Shown here: one piece after another, positions 10,135 to 21,406 of the stretch
Numbering within the stretch: position 1 is the stretch's first letter
How the letters are laid out: the number at the start of each line of letters is the position of its first letter
Assembly (NCBI GenBank): GCA_021030915.1
Contig: JAGEMR010000166.1
Coordinates: 1-57,379 of the forward strand
Reading direction: 5' to 3'
DNA from: Astrothelium macrocarpum
Lineage: Eukaryota > Ascomycota > Dothideomycetes > Trypetheliales > Trypetheliaceae
Length of the DNA: 57,379 nucleotides
The notes under the pieces: model-generated
The model's database searches: none
The model's input: the letters and a program-made list of their open reading frames with translations, nothing else
Told to the model about the DNA's origin: nothing
Made by a program: the position numbers and the translations under genes

Positions 10135-10773
10135 ATGACCGACAACGCCCTCTCCATCTTCTGCGGCGAGTTTTGGAACCTGGACTCCTACAATGAATGC
10201 CAGATGATATTTTATAAAGACGGTACAGGCGAGGTGAGTATTTGCGGCATTATTGGTTCCTGAGTGATGCTGATCAGTCACAAGTTAATCCTACGTCACG
10301 AGCTCAATGCGTGGATTGCTGCCCAGACTGAATGGAAAGCTCTTGGTGCTGAACCGCTGGATCAAATTACCTTTAATGATGATGGTGGTAGTGGCGGAGA
10401 CGCCCACGTCGTAGCCCAGTTCGACCTCGAAATTACACTTACGAAACGCGCCATTACGACACGAGGTCCTACGGATACTTACGAGCTAAATGACAAACTG
10501 CTCAAGGACGACGCGTTTCTGCCCAAGAAATTCTCTGTGCAGCTGGAGCAAGGCACGTTCAACACCGCCTTTGAGCTCAAAGCAGGAAGTGTACCGCGTT
10601 GGGCTCCTAAGTTTGAGTATCGTCTTACATTTGACAAGTCGCCATATCCACCACAACAAGAATGGAAGGAACCGGAAGAAGCGCCTGAGCCGGACAAATT
10701 TCCGTTCACCGAATGGAAGGAGTTTTGTAGTCGGAAGGTTTCCAAGAAAGTTCAGGAAGCCAAGAATGAATGA
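10135..10773 (+). CDS. Conserved fungal protein of unknown function
   Basis: Two exons, 10135-10233 and 10285-10773, separated by a 51-bp GTGAGT...CAAG intron, give 195 residues. The start MTDNALSIFCGEF and the junction KDGTGELILRHELNAWIA match a pattern I recall from a family of short ascomycete proteins (D-G-T-G-E-L followed by WIAA). Later motifs such as FDLEITLTKR, FLPKKFSVQLEQG and LTFDKSPYPP fit the same family. It is soluble, with no signal peptide or membrane segment. The beta-rich, alternating pattern suggests a small barrel-like fold, but that is inference. The ATG at 10264 lies inside the intron and is not the start. Confidence 0.8.
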
Positions 10774-12931
10774 TTAGAGGGCTCATTTCAGAAGATAAGC
10801 TCTGCGTAGCTCTCTTTGGTCCATGATATTGAGGTTCTTGGCGCGTAGGTCCCTGTGAAAGATGTATGTTAGACTTGGCTTATCTGACAAGTGAGAATTT
10901 CCTTACTTTCATTACAAGCGTGTCGATCGTAGCGCAGCCCTGTGAATACTGAATATAAGTGATGACTTAAGCAATTGACACTGGGTGCCTGATAGAACGT
11001 AGTGGTACTCCGTGTAGTTTGGACTGAAAGATACGCATTACTTAACAGACGTGCCGACTCTAGTAGTTTGCAAGTATCTCTTAATCATCCCCATCATCCA
11101 AAATCAACCGGCATGTTTGCGCTCGATACTCAAGGACCCTCGTATGGGCGAAGCGGGAGGAGGAAGGAGGGAGGAAGAACTGAGGAAGACTTGGTTCGGT
11201 TGAGGATGGGTTCAATTTCAATCCCAACTGGAAGCGGTTAGAATGAAGAGAGCTAGCCAGTTATAGCTAGTCAGGTTTTGATCGTGTCGGCGAAGTTATT
11301 TCCGACCAGATCCGTACCTTTTAGAAAATCTTATCTTACAAAGTGGGAATCATCTTGGCTTCCGTGGCAAAGGTAAGACTGGCGGCGGAGCTCTGGACTC
11401 ATAATTAGAGCGAGGTGCAAGAGGTGAATTGGACTCAGAAGACAAAAATTGCCTACGTAATTTCGTGGCCTTTGGAAATTCGATTCTACGACTATCGTTC
11501 ATGAGCTGCGCGATATCTTTTGCTAGACAACACATCCTACAGACCTTCAATCGTCACAGGAAGGGTAAAGCTTAAAGGTTGTACTTCTGCTACAAAGTCA
11601 AGATCTGTTGGAGTCTTCCGTAGTATGTGTATCGGCAATGATGATCCCTACAATTTGCAACGTTTCTTGGCTGTAGTCTCGTAAATCGCGAAGCAACAAT
11701 CTACCCTCGAAGCGCAGACAAACCAATCTCTTCTGCCTGCGATTCATCCATGATCTTGGACCGGGATGTGGAAACATCGACTCATGGGTATACGGTAAAT
11801 GCAAGAGTTCCTGAATGCCGGATAATGACGGCAGCAAGACCCACAAGAAAAAGTTCCAACATGAACGTTGGGATAGGTCCAATTGAGAATATCACGACTG
11901 ACATTATGTACAGTATGTAATGAGCTAGCGAAAAGGCAATTCAATTTATGGCAGCTATGGACTAGAGAGAAATTTGTCCGTGGTTTCTTCCCTGCCGTGA
12001 CAAATTGATCATCGGAACCATCAAACCATGAACTCAGTACATTATCTACTGAAAATCGCGGCATTCAGCCGGGCTGAGAGTCTTTTTGAGACGTGGACTA
12101 TTAAACGACGTATTTTATTTCTTGCGACCCATAAATTTTCTTCTCGTCTCATTGAATGCCTGAGCTGACCACGTGGCTCAGCGACCGTCTAATCACAAAG
12201 ATTAGATGGACCTGAAAATTCGCCTTCAGATCTGAAACAATGGCACACATGTCTGCCTTCGCCCAGATCGGTTTAATTATCTCTGGTTTTGGCCTGGTGA
12301 GCTCAGCTGGATTTTCACTGAATCAGATTCGCCCACCCGCTTACACAGCCGCGCTCATTTTGTCGTCTTTCACCGGTCAAGTAGCGCGGGTCAGCCGCTT
12401 GGCAACACCCAAAATATCACTCCGCACTCGTTTGTGTTTCCACTACCCTCCGCTCCATAAGTCATTTCCCACCAATTCCGCCCTAAGATACTAATATGGG
12501 GCCAAATTTTGTTATCTCAGCCCCAACGCGTGCCTTTGCACCTTAAGCCAAAGACGCGAGAGTCCAACGTGATTGGTCATGGCAACTGCTGAGCCCTTCG
12601 TCGGCTCCACTTCAAAACACAGCGTTCACGTTTATCATCTCGGTTGGGCAGTGTCTGTGCAGAATAGTATGGCTTTTGATAACCGACTACAGAGATGTGG
12701 TGTTGGTTCAGGAAGCGAGAGCCTCACCGGAGCTTCAGAATGAGATAAACTTAGACGACGGTAAAGTATGGCGTTAATCCTCAATCCTTATAACTCCGGT
12801 GGAGCTTTTCTTACACCTGGGTCACCACGCTCTCTCTCCGCGTTGTATGCTGCTTTTCCTTCTTCTCATTCCATTCGTCCTGTTCCTTGTGTTTTGGAAA
12901 CTGCGTGCGATATCAAGCTTGGACAATCGAG
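10774..12931. other. Gene-poor interval, nothing supported
   Basis: No frame in these 2.2 kb carries a recognisable domain. There is a purine-rich tract around 11150-11200. Frames at 11598-11882 and 11744-12064 (minus) overlap each other and look random; an 84-residue plus frame at 12240-12494 is unrecognised. The last few hundred bases probably include the LtrA gene promoter. Confidence 0.4.
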
Positions 12932-14833
12932 ATGAGTCATCACGGAGGGGACAAGCGTATACACCTTTTCGCGAGTCCATTGGCGGATGAGCATGGTCAT
13001 TACGAGCCCACAAAGGATGTAGAAGCACAGGAGTCAGTGTCGAGCTTATCCCCGCCTCCTCCGCCTCTTGTCCACGATACTCTTCCATATCGAATTCATG
13101 ATGAGGCTCTCCATGATAATCCAGCATTTCAGCGACATGCAGAAGGTATCCACATCCAAGCCACTAACACCGAAAACTTGTGCTCACAACAGTCTTAGCT
13201 ACGTCTGCGGAGCTGTTCTACGATCTCTTTTTCGTAGCGAACTTGACGACATTTACCAACGTTCACGAAATCAATACTAAGAAGCAACTGGAATCCTATG
13301 TTGGATTCTTCTCCATTCTTTGGTTCTCATGGTATCAGGTGTCCTTGTTTGACCTTCGTTTCTCCGTCGACAGTATTTTTGAGCGTATCTGCAAAGGCTT
13401 ACAGTTCGGGTTCATGATTGGCTTCGCTGTTGTGGGCCCAAACTTCCAACCAAGTGATGAACAGGACAATTATACGTACTTCCAGGATCTATCACTCTTG
13501 CTTATGGGATCGAGATTCGTTCTCATGTTCCAATATGTAGTCGCTCTTTACTTTACAAAGCATTATGAGCGTGTTCGTCTTCCTCTCTTCTTGATTATCA
13601 TCAACTACTTCATCGCTGGTATCGCCTACCTGGGTCTCTATTTTGCCTTCAAACCTGCCTCCACTGGTCCGCATGCCTACATTGGATGGTATGTCATCGC
13701 TGTTGCCGAAACAGCCGCAACGACAATAATCTCCTCGGTCTGGCGGCTGGTTAGCTTCAAAGGCACTCATATGCTACAACGCATGTCTCTTCTTACTTTG
13801 ATCATTCTTGGCGAAGGTGTCATTGGTTTGACAAAATCCGTTACTGGAATCGTCAATAATTATGATATCTTTACATCTGCAGTGATTGGGGATATCGTTT
13901 GCGCTGTTCTGGTCATTTATTTCTTCTACCTTATTTACTTTAACCGGATGCAAGAGCACCATATCGGGACGTTCAAACAACAAATCTGGTCTTTCTTGCA
14001 CTTTCCATTCCACGTCGCTCTTGTGCTAGCTCTCGAAGGCAGTCAACAATTCATTCTTTGGAGACAGGGTGTTCAACTGACGAATGGACTTGCCGACATG
14101 GTCAACAATGTCACAAACGCCTATGATTTTGATAGTGTGCTATCTTCAGAGGACTATCAATATGTGGGGGATCAAATGAACAATTTTGCATACAATTACA
14201 CGTTCTACTATGCACCCGAGGACTTCAACCTGCAGACCTACTATGACAATTTCGATCAGTATTACTCCGAGTACACCAACCTCACCCAAGAGGTCCTATC
14301 AAAAGCTCACAATGTATCGGACAGCTACCTAGAACAAGACGGCAACGCCACGAATGCTATCCAAGTTGCTCTTAACAACATGTATAACGTCCTCGTAGAC
14401 GCATCTTTCGCTGAGCTTGGTATTGACGTTGACGAGGATGACATCACGGATGACAGCGACAGCACTGACCAGACCGGAGATCTCGCCACGCCAAAAGCAA
14501 TTGGTTTATTTGAACTTGTCTATGGGTACGCATTCATCGCGGGTGGTATCGCATTGATGATTATCGGCGCGCTGGGACTAGTCAGTCACAAACCGAAGAA
14601 AATCGGAGGCTGGCTGAGAGCTGCATCTGCAATAGCTGTTGGTCTTGCTCTGACCCTGCTCAGCATCATGCTTGTAACCGGGGATGAGCTTGGAGACTAC
14701 ATTACCAGTCCTTGGGTGTTGCCGACCTTTGCTTTGGCATACTTTATTGGTGAGTTGGTCGATTCCAGGAAGAATGACCGCAAACAGCTAACTGAGTATA
14801 GTGGTTGTTACCGACAATATTCGCAGGACATGA
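12932..14833 (+). CDS. LtrA-family multipass membrane protein
   Basis: Three exons (12932-13145, 13193-14749, 14802-14833) give 600 residues; introns are 47 and 52 bp. After a hydrophilic, proline-rich N-terminus the first helix carries ATSAELFYDLFFVANLT, a signature of the low temperature requirement A (LtrA) family, and further on comes RMSLLTLIILGEGVIGLT. About ten to twelve membrane segments are visible. A long loop in the middle (about residues 310-445) is rich in Asn, Tyr and acidic residues with several N-glycosylation sequons, so it probably faces outside. The last intron is strongly preferred: it ends the protein with VVVTDNIRRT right after a helix, whereas reading through adds a disordered tail to 15111. 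The molecular role of fungal LtrA proteins is not established. Confidence 0.88.
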
Positions 14834-15404
14834 TATCCCACTTCCGACGCCAAATTCCCTATGTTATCTTTGTCTCGTCTTCGCGCCGCACTAGGCCGTC
14901 ACTTCATCTGCAATCACGTTTCCTGACCTCATCAATGTCCGATGGATTACATCAATGCTTGAAAAATTTTGCGTTTTGCGTGGTGTTGCGGCGGCAATGT
15001 GCCATTGTTTGTGTTCTATACTCTTTTCTTGGTCCCCACTATTGTAGTGTGACGACATTATATACCTTCCGATTGATCATCGATTCCCTCGGACTGAAAA
15101 GAACTAGTTGAGAACTTTATTAACACATTACAAACTTCCCATGTTTCTTCCGAATTGTCTCAGGGACCTATTGTTCTGATGAATGTATTCCTGATCCTAA
15201 GCTTTATACTCGAATGCATCTAATTATAGATTCTCTCAATAATCTCACTCCATAATCATATTCAAGCGTGACTCAATGACTCGTTCAATGAATCTGTCAG
15301 ACGAGGTGTAGAATGATGAATTCTGCACACCAGGCCTAGCATATCTATCAATGTGTCCTCGCCGTAAAACCACATAACGCACTCAAAACTTCTTCAACCC
15401 TCCC
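14834..15404. other. Intergenic between convergent genes
   Basis: This 3'-to-3' gap holds AT-rich DNA that probably contains both untranslated regions. No gene or repeat is seen. Confidence 0.5.
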
Positions 15405-17651
15405 TCAATCTACATCCGCCTCACCCTCCCCACTTTTCCCCATCCCAGCAAGTACCTCCCTAAACCTCCCCGCCAACAAGTCCACCGTCCTCCCACTCCG
15501 GGGCATCTCCGGCTGTCCCTTCTTCACCGCGCCATCCGCCCGGTCCGCGACCCTCCGCTCCCCCTCCTCATCCCCAACCTTCCCATGTCCCTGCGCCTTC
15601 ACCGCCTCATACACCTTGCTCGCCTCTTTCACCCCCTTCTCCCGTCCATATCGTACCCGGCCGTCCGCGCTCGTCAGCGGCGTGATCGGCGTCGCGTCGA
15701 GCAGCGCCTGCCATCGCGCGAGATACGTGCCGGGCCCGAGCGAAGTGCCTGCGGGTGTGTCGGCGAGGACGGCGGCGAAGCGCGTGTTGGAGGATTGGGT
15801 GAGTGTGGTGAGGTAGTTGGCGTGGGTGTCGAGCTCGGAGCGGATGGTGGTGAGGTCGGTGGGGGAAAGTTGAGAGGCTAGGGATTGGAGGGTCGAGGTC
15901 ATGGCGCCGGCGGCGGGGTGGGTGGAGCTGGTGGGAGTGGTGGTGGATGTGCGGAAGTGTGAGGCGGCGGAGTGGGCGTAGGTGTGGAACCAGGAGGTGA
16001 TTTCGGACCCGTTTTGGGCGACTTGGTGGAGGAATTTGTGGGTGGATTTGATGTGTTTGCGGATGAGGGTGGCGTAGTCTTCAACTGTGGGCCCTTGGGG
16101 TTCGTCATTTTGCTCGTTTTCTGAGGACTGAGAATGAGGATTTGGATGGGATTTGGTGAGTTTGATGAGGTCGGTGAGGAAGGCTTCAAAATCGCTCAAA
16201 GTGCCACTGAGATCGACAGCATTGTGGATTTGGCGGATCAGTGGTTCATAAGCGGAGACAGCATCGCGGATGGCTTGCGTCAAATGATCGGGCTGATGAT
16301 GACACAGGACCTGCGCAATCGCTTCTCGATCATGTATGGCGAATTGTACATTAACATATTCCAAGGCCAGCTTTTCTTGCTCTTCGGAAAGATCGGCTGA
16401 GGCCGCAGAAGTGGCAAGAATTAGACTGACTAAGGGCAGAGGCTGTTGTTCTTGAATTCTGTCAGCTGCAATTCACCGCAAACAAATATTTAGACAAGTT
16501 GACACTCACGGCTTTGGGTTCTGCATTGTTCGTGCTCTTCCCTACTCCTGGATAGATACTCTCTCAGTGCTTCAAATTGCTCTTTAGTTGGCGCGTTCTT
16601 TGACTTTTCAAGCTTTGAAGTTCTTGCTTTCAATGCCTTGATATCCCAGCCAATGACTTGGGAGATTATGCTAAAAAGTTGTCAGTATGAAATCGACAAA
16701 GATGCAAGACCAGCTTTAACATGAAAGAGTGTTTTTGACATGTCACTACCATCTACGAAAGCATGCCTTACGTTTGAAGCAAGTTCATTCCTTCATCAGC
16801 ACCAGCACTCCACCCTATCCAGTTTGTGAGAGAGCCAACGCTCATTTTTGCCAGGAGTAACTTCATCATGCCGCTAATCATTGTAGCAACGTTGCCAACT
16901 CGTAATGTTTGTCTCATGATTGTGTATGGAACTAACTTGTGAATGTTTTCAACAACAGTCAGGAGAGACTGGCCCTCCGGATTCAAGACCAGTATGTAAT
17001 GCGCGAACGAAGCAAGGCTATGATTTCAATTAGCTATTTCAAGCTTTCGATAGGGGTAAATCAAGCATACCTTACGACTAGGTACTCATGCGCAGCCTGA
17101 ACCAAGAGGGAGTGATTTTCCAGTACGTCTGTTTCTTTTGCCTTGTTGAATAGCTCATCAATCATGTCATCATATACAATGCGTTGTAAAAATTCGTTCC
17201 AGGCGTCAATATCATCCGGAGGCTTGGCAGTATTGTAATCGTCCCGCTTCTCCTCCAAGCTTTGTTTTGGGAGACCACCAAAGACCCCTCTTCCCACATA
17301 TTCGATGATTGCAGAGCAAGCTGTAGCAAGTGTTTTGCGTAAACTTAGTATTCCGCGATCGTAGCTCTGACTGAGTTCCACATTGGCCAAGTCCTTGAGG
17401 AGCTCAAGAACTCTATGATTCCAAAAATCGGATGATACGTTTTTCAGTCCAGGAAGCGTTAATACGAAGCGGGAAAGCAAGGCTTGGAGAAGAGGCGATG
17501 TTGAGATGGTACCGGCATCGGACTGAAAGGGTGGACCGTAGGAGGCGATGGTATCGGGATATTCAAATGCTTGGATCTCACTGTAGGTTTCATGGTGGGT
17601 CAAGATATCAAACAGCGCTTGGGCTTGGGGTGGCGATAGGGGTTCGGCCAT
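15405..17651 (-). CDS. PX-associated (PXB/DUF3818-type) domain protein
   Basis: Four exons on the minus strand (17651-17071, 17017-16772, 16670-16510, 16465-15405) give 682 residues in one consistent frame. The N-terminal part (MAEPLSPPQAQALFDIL, then FVLTLPGLKNVSSDFW) and the central part (IMRQTLRVGNVATMISGM, AKMSVGSLTNW, GADEGMNLLQ) match fungal proteins annotated with the PX-associated PXB and DUF3818 domains. Yeast Ypr097w, a PX-domain lipid-binding protein, shares these domains. No PX domain itself is seen here. The C-terminal third is helical, Ser/Thr-rich and then charged. A role at organelle membranes or in lipid handling is inferred from the family only. Confidence 0.85.
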
Positions 17652-18774
17652 TGGGCCATGGTTGAAGAAGATGTCGGTAGCTTCGTGTATGGGGATGGGT
17701 ATAGGGCAGGGGGACCGGTGACGTCGTTACTTTGGTCAGCACAAAGCAACTTCTTGGGTATGCAAAAACTCCAATTCACGGCGTGTCGTATTGTACACGT
17801 CAGGTAATTCCGTGAGGCCAAGAAAAGATTCAGGAGATTGTGAACGGTGAAACGTCATTTTCATCCAAGGTTCCAGCAGCAATGCTAGCGCTGCTGGGCT
17901 ACCATGCGTGCCGCAGCTCGAGTCGGCGAACACTGATACCAAGGCGCTTGGGCACGTCCATTTACGTGTGAATTGCATGGCTCTACCTTGCTCGAAGAAT
18001 TTCTGGATTTCCCGTAAATGACGGACACATTCATGACCATGCGCCGACTGACCAATGCGTCGTACGATGAACATCACGCACAGAATGTCTAGCAGGCACC
18101 GATCGGACGATAATACAGACGTACCGCGGAACGGTAAGTAAGGTAGCTAACAAACGGTGTGGCGTCAGTCATCGGGCAATTTGTCTGAAGCAGTTGTGCT
18201 TCAAATGTGGCTGGGAATTCGTCTTCACCCTCGCCAGCCAATCGGAGCCTTCCAGCCCCATCCTCCAAGTCCTCTCTACTCTCCCCTAACCGTGAAGCAC
18301 CACTTCGCCGTTGAATCCACATCCAGACCCCCTGCCACTCCATTTCGTTCTTGTACATTGCCATTCTTTTACTAATTCCTTTCCATTTGTTCCCAATCTC
18401 AGTCGACTCGCGCCAATTAGCCAGCAAGTCGCGTCGTCCAGCAACCGATCCCGTTGTGCCTCGTCTTCTCATGATAGTTGACGCACCTCTGATTTCCTAC
18501 CCATTCAGGCGCATACATGAATTTGCACTGCAACGACTTCTGCGAATGGCCGTGCTATAAGAGCTTGGACGCGCGATTGCCTCACCAGCTATTCCGCCAA
18601 AGGTTGCTACGTGGTTTGCGCTCGTTACAACAAGTCTAATCGTGCCTCTGGAAAACCCGAAGTCTCCAAAGCAGTTGATGGTCCACGTCTTCCGGTGAAA
18701 ATCGACAACACTGAGTAGAGCATACATTGCGCTGGTCAAGAGAGCGTTGCTGCCAATCTGTTTATAAAATAACC
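17652..18774. other. Divergent intergenic region
   Basis: This 1.1-kb gap separates the start codons of two divergent genes and must hold both promoters. The frames inside (for example 17736-18077 minus) show no recognisable domain. The 5' leader before 18775 looks long. Confidence 0.45.
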
Positions 18775-20612
18775 ATGGCAGCTACTCAGAACTGGGAGTT
18801 CGCAGTGCCCGTCAATGGCGAGGTATGCCCAGCCTTCCACCTAACTTCATGCACAGTACCATTGCAGAATTGAGATCTTCTCATGGGAATAAATATAATT
18901 TCTGACCCTTTGGCTCCCAACAGAATTATGATGTCGCAAGTCAAAAGGACAATGCATACGAGGAAGCATTACGATTCTCTGAAACCTCGAGACGCAAACC
19001 ACTCAGCAACCAAACAAATGGGAATTCTAGATCTCATGCTCGTCGAAATTACCCCGGTGATTCCAGAAACACAGCCAAAGATTCTGGTAATCACCTGGCA
19101 CCAAGACAGATGCTGGGAAGAATGAACAGTGATATCAGTGGAACAAGCGATGGAGATAGCTTTTTAGATTATTACAAGGGAAAAAGTGATGGACGAAACG
19201 GTAGCCGAAAACACTCGTTGAGCGAGCATACCAGTTTTGATGATTTGGACGATTCGGGATGGATACATCGCGACAAATTGGCCAAGATAGAAAGCCGAGA
19301 ACTAGAAGAGGCAGGATTGAGATTCGGCCGACACACATCCGGGAGTCGTTCAAAAAGCAGGTCAAACAGCCGACGACGGAGGGAAAATGATGGCCGCATT
19401 GAAAATGGATACCCAGAAGTGTCGCCAGAAAGATCGACAGGCAGGGAGCAATTGAGGATTTTACCGTCTTCCGAGGAGGAATTTACAGAAGAAGAAGAAC
19501 AAACTGGTTATAATCAACAAATACCTAGAGAGATTGCTCCGGAACAGCCGCAATCATTCCACAGCCGAGAAACATCGGGCACTCGTCCCGGCACATCTCG
19601 CATTCCTTTGCCGAAGAACAGTGTTGCCCCAGCTCCTTCGGCGCACATAGAAAGAGATTTACCTCTGACAAGAAGTCGGAACAACAGTTTGGGCAACAGT
19701 TTAGAGGATGCTGTAGCAATAAGCAAAATCAGGGCAAGGAGTCAAAGTGGAGCAAGCCAAGGCATGCTAGGTGACTCTCATTATACAAATAAACAGCAAT
19801 ACGAAAACGCCGTAGTAGATGGCTCCGCCTCGCCACCGCGATCATCTCCCAGCAAAGCCAAGGTTCCTAGCAAAGCAACTCCGACTTCAGGCGCCCGCAA
19901 AACCACTGCTCCTCGTGCAGCGTCTACCCCTCAAAAGAAGCAACGTGCGGGATCGGCACCAACTCGTGAGTCGCCTTCGAAACGACCCGTATCATCAGGC
20001 ACACCTTCCCGTCCATCAACAAGCTACAACCGCCCCGAAGGCGAAGCACCATGGATCGCGACCATGTACAAGCCCGACCCGCGCCTCCCACCAGACCAAC
20101 AAATGCTGCCCACCCACGCCAAGCGCATGATGCAAGAGCAGTGGGAAAAAGAAGGCAAAACCGGCGCCCTCTACGACAAAGACTTCCACCTCATCTCCCC
20201 CCACGAATTCACCCACCCCCGAAAGTCGCCCTCGCCACACAACGACGCTCCCTCCACCGCCGACGACGACGACGATATCGACGACGACCAGCCGACCTCC
20301 ATCGACGGCGAACCCTCTTCCAACTCCCCCCAGCTCGCGCAACCCGCCTGGCCCCTCGCGACCCGGAAACTCGAAGCTGATATCCCGAGCCATCGGCCGA
20401 GCACCAGCGGGACGGAGCACGGCGGCTATAAGATTACGCCGACGGTGCAGAGTCCGCCGCTGTCGCCCGGGGTACCGCAGCAGCAGCAGCAGCGGCCGAT
20501 GGGGTTCAGTGGGGAGAGCGCGAGGTCTGTAGAGGTGACGAGGGTGCCGGAGGTGCCGGAGGAGAAGGAGGAGCGGAAGAAGGGGGGGTGTGCTTGTTGT
20601 GTCGTGATGTGA
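18775..20612 (+). CDS. Prenylated TeaR/Mod5-like cell-end marker candidate
   Basis: Exon 1 (18775-18822, MAATQNWEFAVPVNGE) and exon 2 (18924-20612) are joined across a 101-bp intron, giving 578 residues. An earlier AG in that intron would cause an immediate stop. The protein is disordered, rich in Ser, Arg and Pro, with an SR-like stretch (SGSRSKSRSNSRRRR). It has one well-ordered motif, EAPWIATMYKPDPRLPPDQQ followed by LPTHAKRMMQEQWE. It ends GGCACCVVM: CVVM is a CaaX box favouring farnesylation, and the preceding cysteines could be palmitoylated. A mostly disordered filamentous-fungal protein with a CaaX end resembles Aspergillus TeaR / fission yeast Mod5, the membrane anchor for polarity markers. 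That identity is inference from architecture; the gene model is firm. Confidence 0.75.
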
Positions 20613-21406
20613 TGTGACTGGATGGAAAGTGTCATGTCGCGACATAGCGCAGGTGCTATCGCTTATTCCTTGATTATATTCTAGCAGCGAGCGCTGTACA
20701 TTCGCGTGGAGTAAATCATTATCATAATTTTGCTTCGTGTGCAAGATTCTTCGCACTTCATTTCCGACCAGGGACTATTCAAAACTTCCTAACATTTACG
20801 ACTTTCCTATTTCGTCTTCGAAGCTTGTCGTTTGAGCGTTGCGCGTTTTGTGGAGAAGAGTGGACCTCAAATGGCTTTGACCAATCTACATATTTCATTG
20901 TGTTGGGGAAATTTTGATTCGCTGCTGTGCATATAAACTTACACCACCATAGTGTTCTCTTCTTGGAAGCTGGGTTGGAGAGGCGTGGAAGTGCGAGTTC
21001 TCTCGGGATCTGCTGTTACATAGATACCATTACAAGCTAGGCTCTGGGGAAGCCAGGCAGATTGTTTATAGCTCAACGTTGGTTCGATGAATGGAGTACT
21101 CAACTTTGATGACTTAATTTAGACATTGTTCAATGGTGATAAAAATCGCCTCTTGGGTCCGTGCGTCCAGTCGCGTCAACCGCAACTCACTTTACGCGCA
21201 CTCCACCTTGCTAGCTTCTGCGCACAGCATCCTCACCAGTTCTCTCCGTCGAGCCTTGTGAACTCTCGCTGTGGAGTCGGAACTCGCCTTGGCGAAGCTC
21301 ACATTCTCCGCCAGTCTCTTCCTCTTCATCACCACCATCTCTGACACCGTTGGGCATGTTGGTACGACATTCTCCAAACTTATCCTGACTTTGATGTCTC
21401 GTTAAG
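20613..21406. other. Intergenic, probable 3'UTR and ING-gene promoter
   Basis: No gene is supported in these 794 bp. The last 200 bp are pyrimidine-rich, as in many fungal 5' leaders. Confidence 0.45.

Noticed and set aside
14834..15111. Extended C-terminus of the LtrA protein to 15111
   Set aside because: A consensus GTGAGT intron gives a natural end after the last helix; the read-through tail looks random.
20016..20756. 246-residue minus-strand frame
   Set aside because: Antisense to the CaaX protein gene in GC-biased, low-complexity sequence; no domain.
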